Position numbers and translations under genes: made by a program. The notes beneath the pieces are model-generated. The model was not told where the DNA came from. It saw only the letters and a list, made by a program, of their open reading frames with translations, and made no database searches. Of a stretch of 64,000 bases of DNA, positions 11,351-21,898 are shown piece by piece. Every line of letters begins with the position of its first letter. The first letter of the stretch is position 1. Source of the stretch: Chlorophyllum brunneum (Eukaryota; Basidiomycota; Agaricomycetes; Agaricales; Agaricaceae); assembly GCA_963576785.1 (NCBI GenBank), contig OY756141.1, positions 2,356,001 to 2,420,000 on the forward strand, written 5' to 3'.

Positions 11351-12605
11351 TCATACGTCACTATATTCTTCTAGTGGCATTATGATTTGATCATTGCTTA
11401 GCGATCGAGATCTTAATTGATCCGGTACTCTTAAATACTGATCGGGCATGCGTGTGGAGAAACAAGAAAATTGAGAAGTGTTAAAACACTTCTCATTCAT
11501 TGATTCGCATGAGAATACATTATTATGGGATCCTAAAGATCCCGATAGCGTATCTATATGCCCGGCCCCTGACGTCCTTTCCCCTTGCCCTTGCCCTTCT
11601 TCTTGCGAAGACGGCCGGTCGGCATATTGGTGACAGGACTGTGTATCAGGGTTAGTAAGAGTATCTGAGATCGAATTGATCACGTACCCAGCTCCTCCCT
11701 TCTTCTTGAAGTCGCTTCCGTAGTCAGTCGACGAAAGTCCGAGAGACACCTCAGATTGAGGTGCCAAAGCAAATGGTTCGGACTTGGGGGACTTCGGAAG
11801 AGGCCCAGAAGAGGGTCCTGTGACGTTCGCAGGGTTCCTGGGGTCGCGGATGTCGTAGGCGACATCCTGAGCCGGTGCCATGAGGTCGTCGACCTTCTTC
11901 TCGCTCTCAAGCCGTTTGAAGGCTTCATCTACCAACACTGTAAGTGTGGCAGGTTGCCTGTCAGCAGTCTTGTTCTTCTGAGTAAGAGAGTATCTCTTAC
12001 TCTGGAAGTGCTCTGTTGGAGGGGAGGTCCTAGGAAGAGGAGGAAACTCCTCTTCATAAGTCCTAACAGCCGGAGCTACTATTTCCTCCCGAGGAGGAAG
12101 GTAGAATGGCTGAACCTCTCTGGGTTCAAGCGAGTCACCCCGGGTGACGGAGTCCATGCTTGGGATCTTTACCACATGATGCATAGCCAAATTAATTTTT
12201 GTCCCAAATTTGGGAGAAACCAATAAGGTGTATGGCGAACCAAGTGGTAAAAGGAAGGAGAAGCAGACACGAGTCGCATTAATATCAGGGTTACTATGTT
12301 TCAAGAACCATTTACTCACCCTCGTGTGTCCCTCACAGGTACAACCTGGGGGGTGACCAGAAGGAACCAAAGGTGCACCGGGTGGTGTCACCAATCGTCC
12401 TTGTTGGGTGCGGGGGTGAGAGACCTTGTGCATCCGTCGATCATAACGATCGAGGGCACGTTTCTTCGCCATTTGCATAGGCGAAGGACCAGTGACGCGG
12501 TCGCGCCAGGTGGTCACCTGTTGGATCTGCAGTGAGTTTTCGAGTAAGGCGGTTAAACATAAGTTTCGTGCTTCAGCATGCACCTTTTTCTCATGCCTGC
12601 TGGAC
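11351..12605 (-). pseudogene. COPC-1 gag, C-terminal extension
   Basis: About 415 codons following the Pro-rich gag part and leading directly to the protease. It includes MQMAKKRALDRYDRR, VSPKFGTKIN, HVVKIPSMDS, FPPLPRT and an acidic/Gly region before DSGAS. I see no CCHC zinc knuckle, which copia gags usually have. It is conserved in COPC-2 (5853-6527 and 14888-15060), so it belongs to the family. In COPC-2 this frame is continuous with gag; in COPC-1 about 26 nt were replaced by 3 at about 12590-12595, putting it out of frame. Confidence 0.75.
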
Positions 12606-13682
12606 CTTCTTGGGATTAACCCAAGTAAGAGGTTTTGGTCTCTCACTCACTAATACACAAGTGGTCGGAGGAGCAGGAGCGGGAACGGGTCGAGGCACAT
12701 CCATGCACCTCATCAGGTCGAAAGGGGTTATCCCCGGACCAGTGAAACGATGGACCACCGGTTCCGTGGCAACGGCAAAGCCCGCCATGGCTTCCGCCAT
12801 GTGGGCCTGGGGTTTACCCTGGCGCTTCTTGGGCTTCTTCTTCTTCTTCTGGACGTTAATCCAAGTAGGAGTAGGAGGAGAAGGCTGAGGGGGCTGCCCA
12901 CTCGGATTGGCAGGGTGGCGAGGACCTCTTGCAGGTTGGGCCCTGGTATTGCCTCTAGGGTGGAAGCGGTTCCAGGGTGGTCCAGGGCGAGTCCTGGGAA
13001 CGTTGCCCTGAGGGCGAGCTTGGTAGTTCGCGGTGGCGGCAAAAGAGGCTTGTTGGTTAGACATGTTAGGTCTTGACCCTTCACGTCTTGACCACTCAGC
13101 ATTTATAGCCTGCTGAACTACCTCCCAGGTCATATCTACAACATCGTGATTATTTGCCAATGTTGTTTGTGCCACTGCATTCCAATCCAGTGGTAATGCG
13201 TTCAAAGTGATCATCACGCCAAGAACTTCTGGCAATTTTACTTTAGCTGTTTCTAATTGAGAAGCCATTGTTCTCAATTCAGCTAGATCCATTGCTGGAT
13301 CTTGATTCCCTGAAATGCACTTTCGCAACATTCTTTGGAGAATTGAATACACCGCGGCAGGAGAAGGTGTCCCAAAGCGGGTTTTCAAATCACTCCAGAG
13401 GAATCCAGGAGCATCATGCCCATGGAGTAACAGGGAATCAGGTAAAGTGCCATTAATAACAGCCAATGCCTGACCTCTCAATTGTTCTCTCCTTCTATCT
13501 TCCTCCATTAAGGTGGTAGGATTGGCAGGAGAGAGATCCTGGTCTGTCACAGTCCATCCGGACTGGTCAGAACCAGTGACAGAAATGAGGGTTAGGGCAT
13601 CCTGAAGCCTTCTAGACCAGAACGCATAGTTCTTTGGCCCATTAAGCTTAGGTAAACCAGCGACGATATTATTGGTAGACAT
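12591..13682 (-). CDS. COPC-1 gag, capsid-like N-terminal part
   Basis: A 363-codon ORF starting MSTNNIVAGLPKLNG; start chosen because it is the first ATG after the primer site and leader (13683-13829). Residues 1-230 resemble copia gag of the UBN2/DUF4219 kind: YAFWSRRLQDAL, LRGQALAVINGTLP, LWSDLKTRFG, LRTMASQLETAKVKLPE, VMITLNALPLDW. Residues 230-300 are Pro/Arg-rich, then a KKKKKPKKRQGK basic patch probably binds RNA in place of a zinc knuckle. The stop follows KKVQQA and is an artefact of the small deletion described for the C-terminal extension. Confidence 0.85.
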   Translation of the reverse strand: MSTNNIVAGLPKLNGPKNYAFWSRRLQDALTLISVTGSDQSGWTVTDQDLSPANPTTLMEEDRRREQLRGQALAVINGTLPDSLLLHGHDAPGFLWSDLKTRFGTPSPAAVYSILQRMLRKCISGNQDPAMDLAELRTMASQLETAKVKLPEVLGVMITLNALPLDWNAVAQTTLANNHDVVDMTWEVVQQAINAEWSRREGSRPNMSNQQASFAATANYQARPQGNVPRTRPGPPWNRFHPRGNTRAQPARGPRHPANPSGQPPQPSPPTPTWINVQKKKKKPKKRQGKPQAHMAEAMAGFAVATEPVVHRFTGPGITPFDLMRCMDVPRPVPAPAPPTTCVLVSERPKPLTWVNPKKVQQA

Positions 13683-13828
13683 AATATCTTCGTCGAGTGT
13701 ATTTCTTTCTAGAAGAAAATTCTCGTATCAGCAATGATCAAATACAAGGATAACTCTGTCAGGTAAAGCCCTATCATCCTATCTCGGTTAGAGGGGATGA
13801 TAATGGTTTAACCATCGGTAAGGCTACC

Positions 13829-13841
13829 GGGGCCCATAACC
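13829..13841 (-). promoter_or_regulatory. COPC-1 primer binding site (half tRNA-iMet type)
   Basis: On the minus strand the LTR end CCTCAACA is followed directly by GGTTATGGGCCCC. This matches the primer site of copia-type elements that prime from the anticodon-loop half of initiator Met tRNA rather than from its CCA end. The same sequence follows LTRs of COPA and COPB. Confidence 0.85.
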
Positions 13842-14413
13842 TGTTGAGGAAACGACCGTAACGAGTTGTTTGCTGGGGACAGCAGTAAACGCAGTGGGAG
13901 AGAACGTAGGGTCTACTCACCGAGATAATAAGCTTCTATCTGATACCTGTAGAAAGGTAATTCGGATAGACAGATATTATTGATGAATGGGTTAACATCA
14001 GAGGAGTAGAGGTCAAAGTCGATTAAATCGATGGAGGTGTTGTACTCAAAGAGATAGGCAATGATGAAGAAGTTGTTTGATTGAACAAGATACAGAACTT
14101 AGGTCTGCTATATGGGGTTTATATACATATTGTAACATAGACGAGTCATACTACATAAAATACTAGTATTGCATGGATTGTTCCTTATGACTCCCTTTAA
14201 CTGCGGCGTAGTGCCTGCGGAGTACTGCGGAACATAGTATCTAGTCATTGGTACTATGTAGAATAATCTATCAAGTACTTATGACTCTCATCGTATGCAG
14301 AGCAACTCATAGGAAGTTACTATGGAATGAAGTTACTGGAAAGTAATGGATCAGTCTATTATTATCATAATGACTTCATAGTCTATTTCTAGAATATGTC
14401 CGAAACTTCAACA
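13842..14413 (-). repeat. COPC-1 5' LTR
   Basis: 572 bp, ends TGTTGAAG and CCTCAACA on its own strand. A TATATAAACC box (about 14117-14126, minus) is the likely core promoter. ATAGG target duplication follows at 14414-14418. Confidence 0.95.
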
Positions 14414-14874
14414 ATAGGATGGCACGACAAGCTCTTGCGAAGAGCTGGGGCTGGTATCTGCATTCTCGTATCCATGGACCGGACTTGATGTGCGACGGTA
14501 AGGCAGAGGCCCTGTTCGCTCGCACTGGGAGGTGGAGGAAGGAGCTACCGCTGTAAGTCTTGAACCCGAACATGGCTTGCCATGTGTGAATAGCGTGTTC
14601 GGCGGACTTCTTGCGTAGGTAGTCGATTGAGTTCGGTACTCGGTGGTTTCGACCCCGGTTAGGCCAGATGACCGTTTGGATCCAGTTGTGAGTGGCTTTT
14701 TGTATCCCGTATTTGCATTTCAATGGCATGTGGTAGAAGGAAAGGCAGTGACAGTCTGACTTGTTGAACCAAGCCAGGAGCGCCTTTGATGTGACGATAG
14801 ACTGTCGTTGGCAGGAATGCGGTGAACAGTCAAGCAGGAGCCGGGAGGCCACGATGGAATTGGTGAACACGTGA
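14414..14874 (-). pseudogene. LINE-B RNase H fragment
   Basis: Minus-strand reading FTNSIVASRLLLDC, LLAWFNKSDCHCLSFYH and IREC.YQPQLFARACRAIL parallels LINE-A 4640-5090. The insertion is 5'-truncated at 14874 next to its target duplication and continues at 7290 beyond COPC-1. The ORF seen here ends in LTR sequence. Confidence 0.88.
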
Positions 14875-14887
14875 ATTTTTTTGCCAT
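14875..14887. repeat. LINE-B target site duplication, right copy
   Basis: ATTTTTTTGCCAT, partner of 6515-6527; differs at one CpG position. Confidence 0.9.
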
Positions 14888-16036
14888 TTGCATAGGCAAA
14901 AAACCAGTGACATAGTCATGCCAGGTGGTCATCTGTTGAATCTGCAGTGAGTTCACAAGTAAGGTGGTGAAACATAAGTTTTGTGCTTCAGAATACACCT
15001 TTTTCTCGAGCCCAGCACAAGTATTTTTGCACACCTGCTGGACCTTCTTGGGATTAACCCAAGTTACAGGTTTTGGTCTCTCACTCACTAAGATATGAGT
15101 GGTTGGTGGAGCAGGAGCAGGAGTGAGTCAAGGTATGTCCATGTGCCTCATTAGGTCGAAGGGAGTCATTCCCAGACCAGTGAAAGGATAGACTGCCAGT
15201 TCTATAGCAGTGGCAAAGCCTACCATGGCTTCTGTCATGTGGGCCTGCAGTTTACCTTTACCCTTCCTGGGCTTCTTCTTCTTCTGGACGTTAATCCAGA
15301 TAGGAGAAGGTGGAGAAGGCTGAGGGGGCTGCCCACTCGGATTGGCAGGGTGGCAAGGTCCTCTCATAGGCTGGACCCTAGTATTGCCTCCAGAATGGAA
15401 GCAGTTCCAGGGTGGTCCAGGGCAAGTCCTGGGGAAGTTGCCCTGAGGGTGAGCTTGGTAGTCGGCAGTAGTAGCATAGGATGTTTGTTGGTTAGACATG
15501 ATATTGTTAGCCAATGTTGTTTGTGCCACAGCATTCTAATTGGATAGTAATGCATTCAAAGCAATTATCATGCCAAGAACTTCTGGTAACTTTACTTTAG
15601 CTGTTTCTAATTGAGAAGCCATTGTTCTCAATTCAGCTAGATCCATTGCTGGATCTTGATGCCCAGAGATGCGCTTTTGCAACATTCACTGCAGGATTGA
15701 ATATACCATGGTAGGAGAAGGTGTCCCAAAGTGGGTTTTCAAGTCATTCCATAGAAAACCAGGTTGGTCATGTCCATGGGGTAATAGGGAATCAGGTAAA
15801 GTACCATTTATAACAGCCAATGCCTGACCTCTGAGTTGATCTCTCCTTCTATCCTTATCCATTAAGGCTTGAAGATTTTTAGGAGAGAGATCCTGATTTG
15901 TCACAGTCTATCCTGACTGGTCAGAACTAGTGACAGTAATGAGAGTCAAGGCATCCTGAAGCCTTCTAGACCAGAATGTGTAGTTCTTAGGCCTATTGAG
16001 CTTAGGCAAACTGGAAACGATATTATTGGTAGCTAT
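14888..16036 (-). pseudogene. COPC-2 gag, N-terminal part
   Basis: Aligns along its length with COPC-1 gag. The start codon is ATA instead of ATG at about 16034-16036. Frames are broken near 15535 by a deletion of the segment containing the VVDMTWEVVQQAINAEW block, and at about 15127 where CGA became TGA. In 15088-14888 the frame runs uninterrupted from PKKVQQVCKNTC to LQIQQMTTW, showing the ancestral continuous gag that COPC-1 lost. Confidence 0.85.
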
Positions 16037-16181
16037 GATATCTTTGTTGAGTGAATTTCTTTCTAGAAGAAAATTCTCATATCAGCAATGATCAAATGCA
16101 GGAATAACTCTGTCAGGTAAAGCCCTATCATCCTATCTCAGTTAGAGGGGATGATAATGGTTTAACTATTGGTAAGCTACC

Positions 16182-16194
16182 AGGGCCCATAACC
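16182..16194 (-). promoter_or_regulatory. COPC-2 primer binding site
   Basis: GGTTATGGGCCCT on the minus strand directly after the LTR, as in COPC-1. Confidence 0.85.
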
Positions 16195-16774
16195 TGTTGA
16201 GGAAATGACTGTAACAAGTTGTTTACTGGGGCAGCAGTAAATGCAGTAGGAGAGAATATAGGGTCTACTCACTGAGATAATAAGCTTCTATCTGATACCT
16301 ATAGAAAGGTAATTTGGATAGACAGATATTATTAATGAAGCAGTCGGCATCAGAGGTGTAGAGGTCAAAGTCAAGGAGATTGAGAGTTGTGTTGTACTCA
16401 AGGAAATAAGCAATGATGAAGAAGTTGTTCAATTGAACAAGATACAGAACTTGGTCTGCTATATGGGGTTTATATACATGTAAGAACATAGATGAGTCAT
16501 ACTACATAAAATACTAGGAATATATAGAATGTTTCTTATGACTCCTACTAGCTGTAGCATAATACCTGCAGAGTACTGCAGAACATATTATACTAGTCAT
16601 TGGGCCTATGTAGAATAATCTATCAAGTACCAATTGACATTATGACTCTTATCATATGCAGAGCAACTCATAAGAAGTTACTATGGATTGAAGTTACTGG
16701 AAAGTAATGGATCAGTCTATTATTACCATAATGACCTCATAGTCTATTTCTAGAATATGTCCAAAACTTCAACA
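16195..16774 (-). repeat. COPC-2 5' LTR
   Basis: 580 bp, TGTTGAAG...CTCAACA on the minus strand. Compared with COPC-1 the CpG-rich block near 16550-16580 reads CTGTAGCATAATACCTGCAG instead of the GCG-rich form, a clear example of CpG loss. Confidence 0.93.
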
Positions 16775-18842
16775 ACTCCACCTTCCTCTCCACCTATGCT
16801 GCCTTGGCCTCTAGGAGGAGTTAAGGTTGAGGATGATGTTGAGGAGGCTGTACCTGCACCTAATCCACATGCTGATGACTGGGTTCCCATACCCATTCTG
16901 GAAGGGATCTTCATTCCCCATCCAGACATTGAGGCACTGAGAAAACTCTATGATCAAACCACCCTTCAGGTTCCACAGAGAGAAGGAAACATCTATTGCA
17001 ACCACTGATACCCGAAGGATATCCTTAGGGACTATGAAAGATACAAGCCTTTTGGTCAGCCAAGATGAGGACAATGGAATCCTAGCTGACCTAATGTCCC
17101 TCCAGGGCTTGGTAATCACATTCCAGGAGAGAATGAGTATGTGCCTGATAGGCCGCAACCTGCCCTGCCAGCACATGAGCAGAACATTGATCTTGATTTG
17201 CCCATGCTTGAGCCAAGTGAGGAAGAGCTTCACTGATTAATTTGTGAAGGTGGTATGGAGTTAATCCATTACTGCCTTTCTAAGGCCAGTACAACTTCTC
17301 TATTGCCACAGCTAGTCCAATGTTGGGACCTTGCCAAATTGCCACTTACTGAGCATGACAAATGGCTTAAGGCATACCTTGAAAAGCTCAATACACTCAG
17401 GAAATGCAATGTGTATGAGTTAGTAGACTGCCCTACCAAGGGTATTAACATTGTTAAAAACAGATGGGTCTTCAACACTAAGTCAGACAGTTGTTGCCAT
17501 GCTCCACTAGTGGCTAAAAGTTTCTTACAGAAGGAAGGTCTTGACTATAATGAGCTTTTCTCTCCAGTTTTCTGCTACAAAACTTTTTGTCTCCTGTTCT
17601 TCTTAGCAGCAGTCAAAGACTGGGAGATTGAAAGCATTGACATAAAAACTGCCTATTTATATGGTGATCTGGATGAAGAAATCTTTATGGAACAACCGGA
17701 AGAATTCATACTTGGATAAAATAAAGTGTGAAGGTTACAAAAAGCATTGTATGGCCTTAAGCAAACTGGCTTAGCTTGGTGGCACATGATGATGAAGTCA
17801 CTGCTTGCCATGGGCTTCAAACAATTTCTATCCAATGCTGGAGGATATTATAATCACTGTCTGAAGACTGGCTTGACTATGATTGCCCTTGTCTACATCG
17901 ATGATATTGTCTTCATGGGCAAGAAGTGCTCCTTCTATTACCAAATGAAGAAAAACTTTATAGAATGATAGGAATGTCATGACCTTGGAGAAACCACTGA
18001 GTTTCTTGGTATGACTATCTTGTGGGACTGGAAGAACAAGCAGACCTATGTCAATCAGATTTCATATCTTGACAAAGTTCTTGCTAAATTTGGTGTTGCT
18101 GCAAGGCCAACTCAAACATCTCTTCTGGCAGAATGTGCCTTCCTGCCCTACAAGGGTACCATTGACCCTGAGTTCTGCCAGAAGTACCAACAACTTGTTG
18201 GATCTCTGATATACCTCATGATTGGCTCACAATCTGATATTGCTTATGCTATTGTAAAACTCAGTCAGTAGATGGCTAGTTTTTCAGAGGAGCATTACAA
18301 GCATGGTTTATACTTGTGCCACTACCTTCTGAGCATGTGATGCTATTGCCTTGTTTTTAATGGGCAATCATAGAAGTCCATTCAAGGCTTCTCTGATTCT
18401 GACTTTGCAGGATGTCTTGCTACATGTAAGTCACTTCTGGCAATTTAGTCTTGTTTTCCAATGGACCAGTTTCTTGGTTGAGTCACTGACAAGCCACCAC
18501 AGTGCTGTCTACCACAAAAGCCGAGTATGTTGCTATGTGCAAGACATCTTGTCAACTGATTTGGATCCATCAGCTGCTAGGTGAGATTGGGTTCAAACAG
18601 CCTGCTCCACATCTCATGTGTGACAATTTAGGATTGACCTTCTGGGCCTCTAACCTGGTTGTTGAACATTGATCTAAACATATCATGATTCACTGGCATT
18701 TCATCTGTGAACTTGTTGAGACAGGCAAAATAGAACTATTTTATGTGGAGTCTGAAAAGAACCCTACTGACATCTACATGAAAAGTCTGGATACTATTAA
18801 ATTCCAATGATGTTGCAATTATTTATCTATTCAGTTTGGTGC
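16775..18842 (+). pseudogene. COPA-1 pol: spacer, RT and RNase H
   Basis: Spacer VKVEDDVEEAVP and HADDWVPIPILEG, then RVT_2 RT: DLAKLPLTEHDKWLKAYLEK, IVKNRWVFNTKSDS, LDYNELFSPV, IDIKTAYLYG, LYGLKQTG. The catalytic motif is intact as LVYIDDIVF at about 17890-17915, unlike the other two COPA copies. YLMIGSQSDIAYAIVKLSQ and GFSDSDFAG mark the RNase H side. Stops are many (for example 17032, 17717, 17966, 18269) and RNase H after 18400 is shredded. Confidence 0.88.
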
Positions 18843-18874
18843 TTGATTCATATCATACTTTGAGCTAGGAGGAG

Positions 18875-19307
18875 TATTGTCATTTGTACTTACTATAGCT
18901 GCATTTCATGTGACTAGCTCTTCAGTATTATTCATAGAATATTTGTCATTGAGGCTGTGTCCTCTGACTCATATTATTCACCATTTCCTTATGTAGTACA
19001 TGAGCTAACTAATACTCTGTTACTCCAATTATGCTACTGGACACTGTTGATCATATTGCAGTGTTTTAAGGGACTCCATAGTCATTACTGACTCATTATG
19101 CCTATTATTACTCATAGGTCTTAGGGTTTGCTACCTGGACAATTAGTATATAAAGCAGCATGTATTTCTAAAAACAATCTACTCAATTTCTACCTCACTC
19201 TACTTGACTTATAGTAACTCTTACTAGTACTTCACCATCCTACTAACCAACTTATCAGTAAGTCAGATTGTCCATCTGCTACTGCATAAATACTGTGCTG
19301 TTGAACA
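18875..19307 (+). repeat. COPA-1 3' LTR
   Basis: 433 bp, starts TATTGTCATTTG (TGTTGTC in COPA-3, so G-to-A) and ends GTTGAACA. It is preceded by the purine-rich GAGCTAGGAGGAG. A TATA-like TATATAAAGCAGC lies at about 19148-19160. Confidence 0.85.
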
Positions 19308-19312
19308 TTATA

Positions 19313-19857
19313 ATGCAGGGTTACATTTGCTGAAGTATCTTAATGCTACTTGCAAATATAGAATTACCTATAATGGAAGTTTTATACAAGGCCTTAATAC
19401 TTTTTCCAACTCTGATTGGGCTAGTGATCCAATTAGTTGTAAATCTGTAACTGGATGTTTCTGTTTATTAGCCAGTAGAGCCATTGTGGGGTTAAGTAGA
19501 AAACAGAAAACTGTTGCATTATCTTCTACCAAAGCCAAGTATATGGCTTTGTCAGATTGCAGCTGACAACTTGTTTGGACTGTCAATTTGTTGGAAGAAA
19601 TTGGTATCCAATCATTGGCTCCTTATCTCTTTGGTGATAATGAGAGTTTAATATTTTGGGCAAAAAATCTAGTAACAGAGAAACAATTGAAACACGTCAA
19701 CGTCAAATACCATTACATTCATGATTTGGTAGAAGAAGGAAAGATTGAAATATTCTCTGTGAAAGGCACAGAAAATCCTGCTGATATTCTTATAACGAAT
19801 TTAGACAAAATTAAATTCAATCTATTCCAACCTTGCCTTGGCTTGACATTTGAGTAA
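19313..19857 (+). pseudogene. COPC-3 RNase H C-terminus
   Basis: LLKYLNATCKYRITYNGSF, SNSDWASDPIS, LSSTKAKYMAL, then FGDNESLIFWAKN, KHVNVKYHYIHD and a normal ending LFQPCLGLTFE before TAA. A TGA at about 19564 replaces the Arg codon present in COPC-1 (CGA). Catalytic residues are altered too (SSTEAE to SSTKAK). It provides the polyprotein end missing from COPC-1. Confidence 0.9.
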
Positions 19858-19892
19858 TTGAAACTCTACATAAATACAGAGCAAGGAGGAGT

Positions 19893-20472
19893 GTTGAAGT
19901 TTCAGACATATTCTAGAAATAGACTATGAAGTCATAATAATAATTATAGACTGATCTGTTACTTTCCAGTAACTTCAAACTGTAGTAACTTCTTATGAGT
20001 TGCTCTGCATACAATGAGAGTCATAATGTCAATTAGTACTTGGTAGATTACTTTACATAGTTCCAATGACTAGTATAATATGTTCTGCAGTACTCTGCAG
20101 GTACTACACTGCAGTTAATAGGAGTTATAAGGAATGTTCTATGTATTCCTAGTATTTTATGTAGTATGACTTGTCTATGTTCTTACATGTATATAAATAC
20201 CATGTAGCAGACCAAGTTCTGCATCTTGTTCAAATTGAACAACTTCTTCATCATATCCTATCTACTCTAGTACAACACAAGTCTTGGTCTACTTGACTTT
20301 GAACTCTCTACTTCTAACACAGATCATTTCATTACTAACATCTGTCTATCCAAATTACCCTTCTACTATTACTGGATAGAAGTGTACTTTATTGGTAAGT
20401 AGACCCTACATTCTCTCCCACTGTGTTTACTGCTGCCCCAGCAAACAACTTGTTACAGTTGTTTCCTCAACA
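19893..20472 (+). repeat. COPC-3 3' LTR
   Basis: 580 bp, TGTTGAAGTTTCAG...CTCAACA, preceded by the polypurine tract AGAGCAAGGAGGAG (19879-19892). It is the clean reference for COPC LTR ends and is strongly CpG-depleted. Confidence 0.93.
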
Positions 20473-21865
20473 TTCAAAGTTAAACACCATTCTGATGGTT
20501 CAATCAAACACTACAAGGCCAGACTTGTTGCAAAGGGCTATTCTCAACATCCAGGCTACAATTATACTGAAGTCTTTGTTGCTCCCACCTTTCATCCTGC
20601 CTTTCTTTGCCTCATAATTGCTTTAGCAGCCAGAGAAGGCTACCAGCTTTGATCTATCGACATTTCATCCGCCTTGACCTATGGAAAACTCAAAGAAGAG
20701 ATTTATATGCACTAGCCTGAAGAATACCATGTTGGAGCCCCCAACAACGTTTGTAGGCTTTGAAAATCACTCTATGGACTCAAGCAGGCAGCCAGACAGT
20801 GGAATAAGAAGCTCCACAGTGTCATGACTACCTTGGGATACTCGAAATTGTGTTCTGACAGCTCTATCTACCTTTATTCAAAGGGAGCAGTCAAGGTAAT
20901 TGTCCCAGTCTTTATTGATGACATTACTCTGGTGTTAAAGGACGACTCAGCCATGCAATTAACGATCCAGGAACTCTCTAAACACTTCAAACTTCGAGAT
21001 CTGGGTCCCACAACATTCCTACTCGCTGTACAAGTCCACCAAGACATTCAGAACCATTCTATTTTGCTCTCCCAGCAGCAATATGTCGAAGAACTGCTAG
21101 AAAGATACCATATGGACAACTCTAAGCCTGTTCAGACCCCTCTCTCACCTGGAACGGACCTCTCAGGTGTTGTACCCACTCCAGAAGAGCAAGAAACAAT
21201 GAAAATGGTCCCCTACCTTGCAGCAGTTGGTTCTCTGCAATATCTAACCACCATGACACATCCAGACATTGCTTTTGCTGTCTCCTACCTTGGAAGGTTC
21301 AACTACAACCCAGCTCCCAAGCATTGGACTGCAGTCAAGCATCTTTTGTATTATTTGAAGGGAACTACCAACTACAAACTCGTCTATCACTCCCAGAATG
21401 ACCAGCAACTGTTTACCACCTATTCTGATGCATCTCATGGCTCCTGCAAGACCACAGGACGAGCTACAGGTGGATATGTGACCTTGGTGGGTGGTGGAGC
21501 AGTTGGTTGGTCGTCTAAATGTCAGGGTTTTGTCACTCTTTCAAGTACAGAGGCTGAATATGTTGCTGTTGTTGAAACTGAGAAGGAAATCATGTGGGCT
21601 CACAATATTCTAAGTGAATTTGGCTACTTCCTGGACCACTCTTCAACTCTCTACATCAATAACAAGTCAGGAATCAGTGTAGCCAAGAACCCAGAGCACC
21701 ACGGATGCATGAAGCACCTGGATCTATGATTCTACTAGCTCAGAGATGCTGTGGATAAAGGAATCATTGATCCAGTGTTTGTACCAGGAGAAGAACAAGT
21801 TGCAGACATTCACCAAGGTAGTCTACCCTCAAACAATCAAATTCTCCGTCCCCATGCTTGGACTT
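20473..21865 (+). pseudogene. COPB-1 RT and RNase H
   Basis: The longest open piece is 20824-21729 (301 codons). RT features: KHYKARLVAKGYSQHPGYNY, LYGLKQAARQWNKKL, catalytic VFIDDITLV intact, FKLRDLGPTTFLLAV, SLQYLTTMTHPDIAFAVSYL. RNase H: TTYSDASHGSC, GWSSKCQGFVTLSSTEAEYV, KNPEHHGCMKHLDL. This Asp-rich, better preserved version differs from COPA/COPC and resembles copia lineages with FIDD. Stops occur at 20651, 20715, 20762, 21729 and 21738. The C-terminal end GIIDPVFVPGEEQVAD is recognisable. Confidence 0.9.
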
Positions 21866-21898
21866 AGTTGTTGAAGGATTAGTTGGATCAGGGGGGTG

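Larger units (their letters stand above)
7291..14413 (-). mobile_element. COPC-1: nearly complete Ty1/copia retrotransposon
   Basis: About 7.1 kb, minus strand: 5' LTR 13842-14413, half-tRNA primer site, gag 13682-11351, protease, integrase, RT and RNase H down to 7790, and a truncated 3' LTR 7291-7789. It sits in LINE-B with an ATAGG duplication. The LTRs differ by about six positions in about 495 compared, all transitions (my eye count), so insertion is recent compared with its surroundings. Damage: a small gag deletion, several CGA-to-TGA or TGG-to-stop changes, and a deletion removing the end of RNase H, the polypurine tract and the first part of the 3' LTR. It cannot transpose on its own. 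Confidence 0.95.
6528..14874 (-). mobile_element. LINE-B: 5'-truncated LINE, split by COPC-1
   Basis: Reading on the minus strand the LINE starts at 14874 in the RNase H region, is interrupted at 14414 by COPC-1, resumes at 7290 and ends in a poly(T) (poly(A) on its strand) at about 6528-6549. Without COPC-1 the LINE is about 1.2 kb. It lies in COPC-2 gag between 13-bp duplications (6515-6527 and 14875-14887). Confidence 0.9.
5853..16774 (-). mobile_element. COPC-2: Ty1/copia element, 5' part, split by LINE-B
   Basis: A minus-strand relative of COPC-1. Visible parts are the 5' LTR (16195-16774), primer site, gag N-terminal part (about 14888-16036) and gag C-terminal part (5853-6527), separated by LINE-B with its nested COPC-1. 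The pol half lies left of the window, on the far side of LINE-A. The LTR abuts COPA-1 sequence (CTCCACCTTCC), which is continuous with an uninterrupted COPA-3 copy at about 43027, so COPC-2 inserted into COPA-1; the duplicated 5-mer on this side is ACTCC (16775-16779). Almost every CpG of COPC-1 is TpG or CpA here, so it is older than COPC-1. Confidence 0.85.
16775..19307 (+). mobile_element. COPA-1: Ty1/copia 3' half
   Basis: Begins inside the integrase-RT spacer where COPC-2 inserted, and ends with its 3' LTR (18875-19307). The LTR is followed by COPC-3 RNase H sequence, and TTATA (19308-19312) is the expected right copy of its duplication; the left copy is outside the window. COPA-1 is therefore inserted in COPC-3. 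Confidence 0.85.
19308..20472 (+). mobile_element. COPC-3: Ty1/copia 3' end
   Basis: RNase H C-terminus and 3' LTR of a COPC element, split by COPA-1. Its LTR is followed by COPB-1 RT coding sequence, so it inserted into COPB-1; the right 5-mer is TTCAA (20473-20477). The 5' part is outside the window. Confidence 0.85.
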
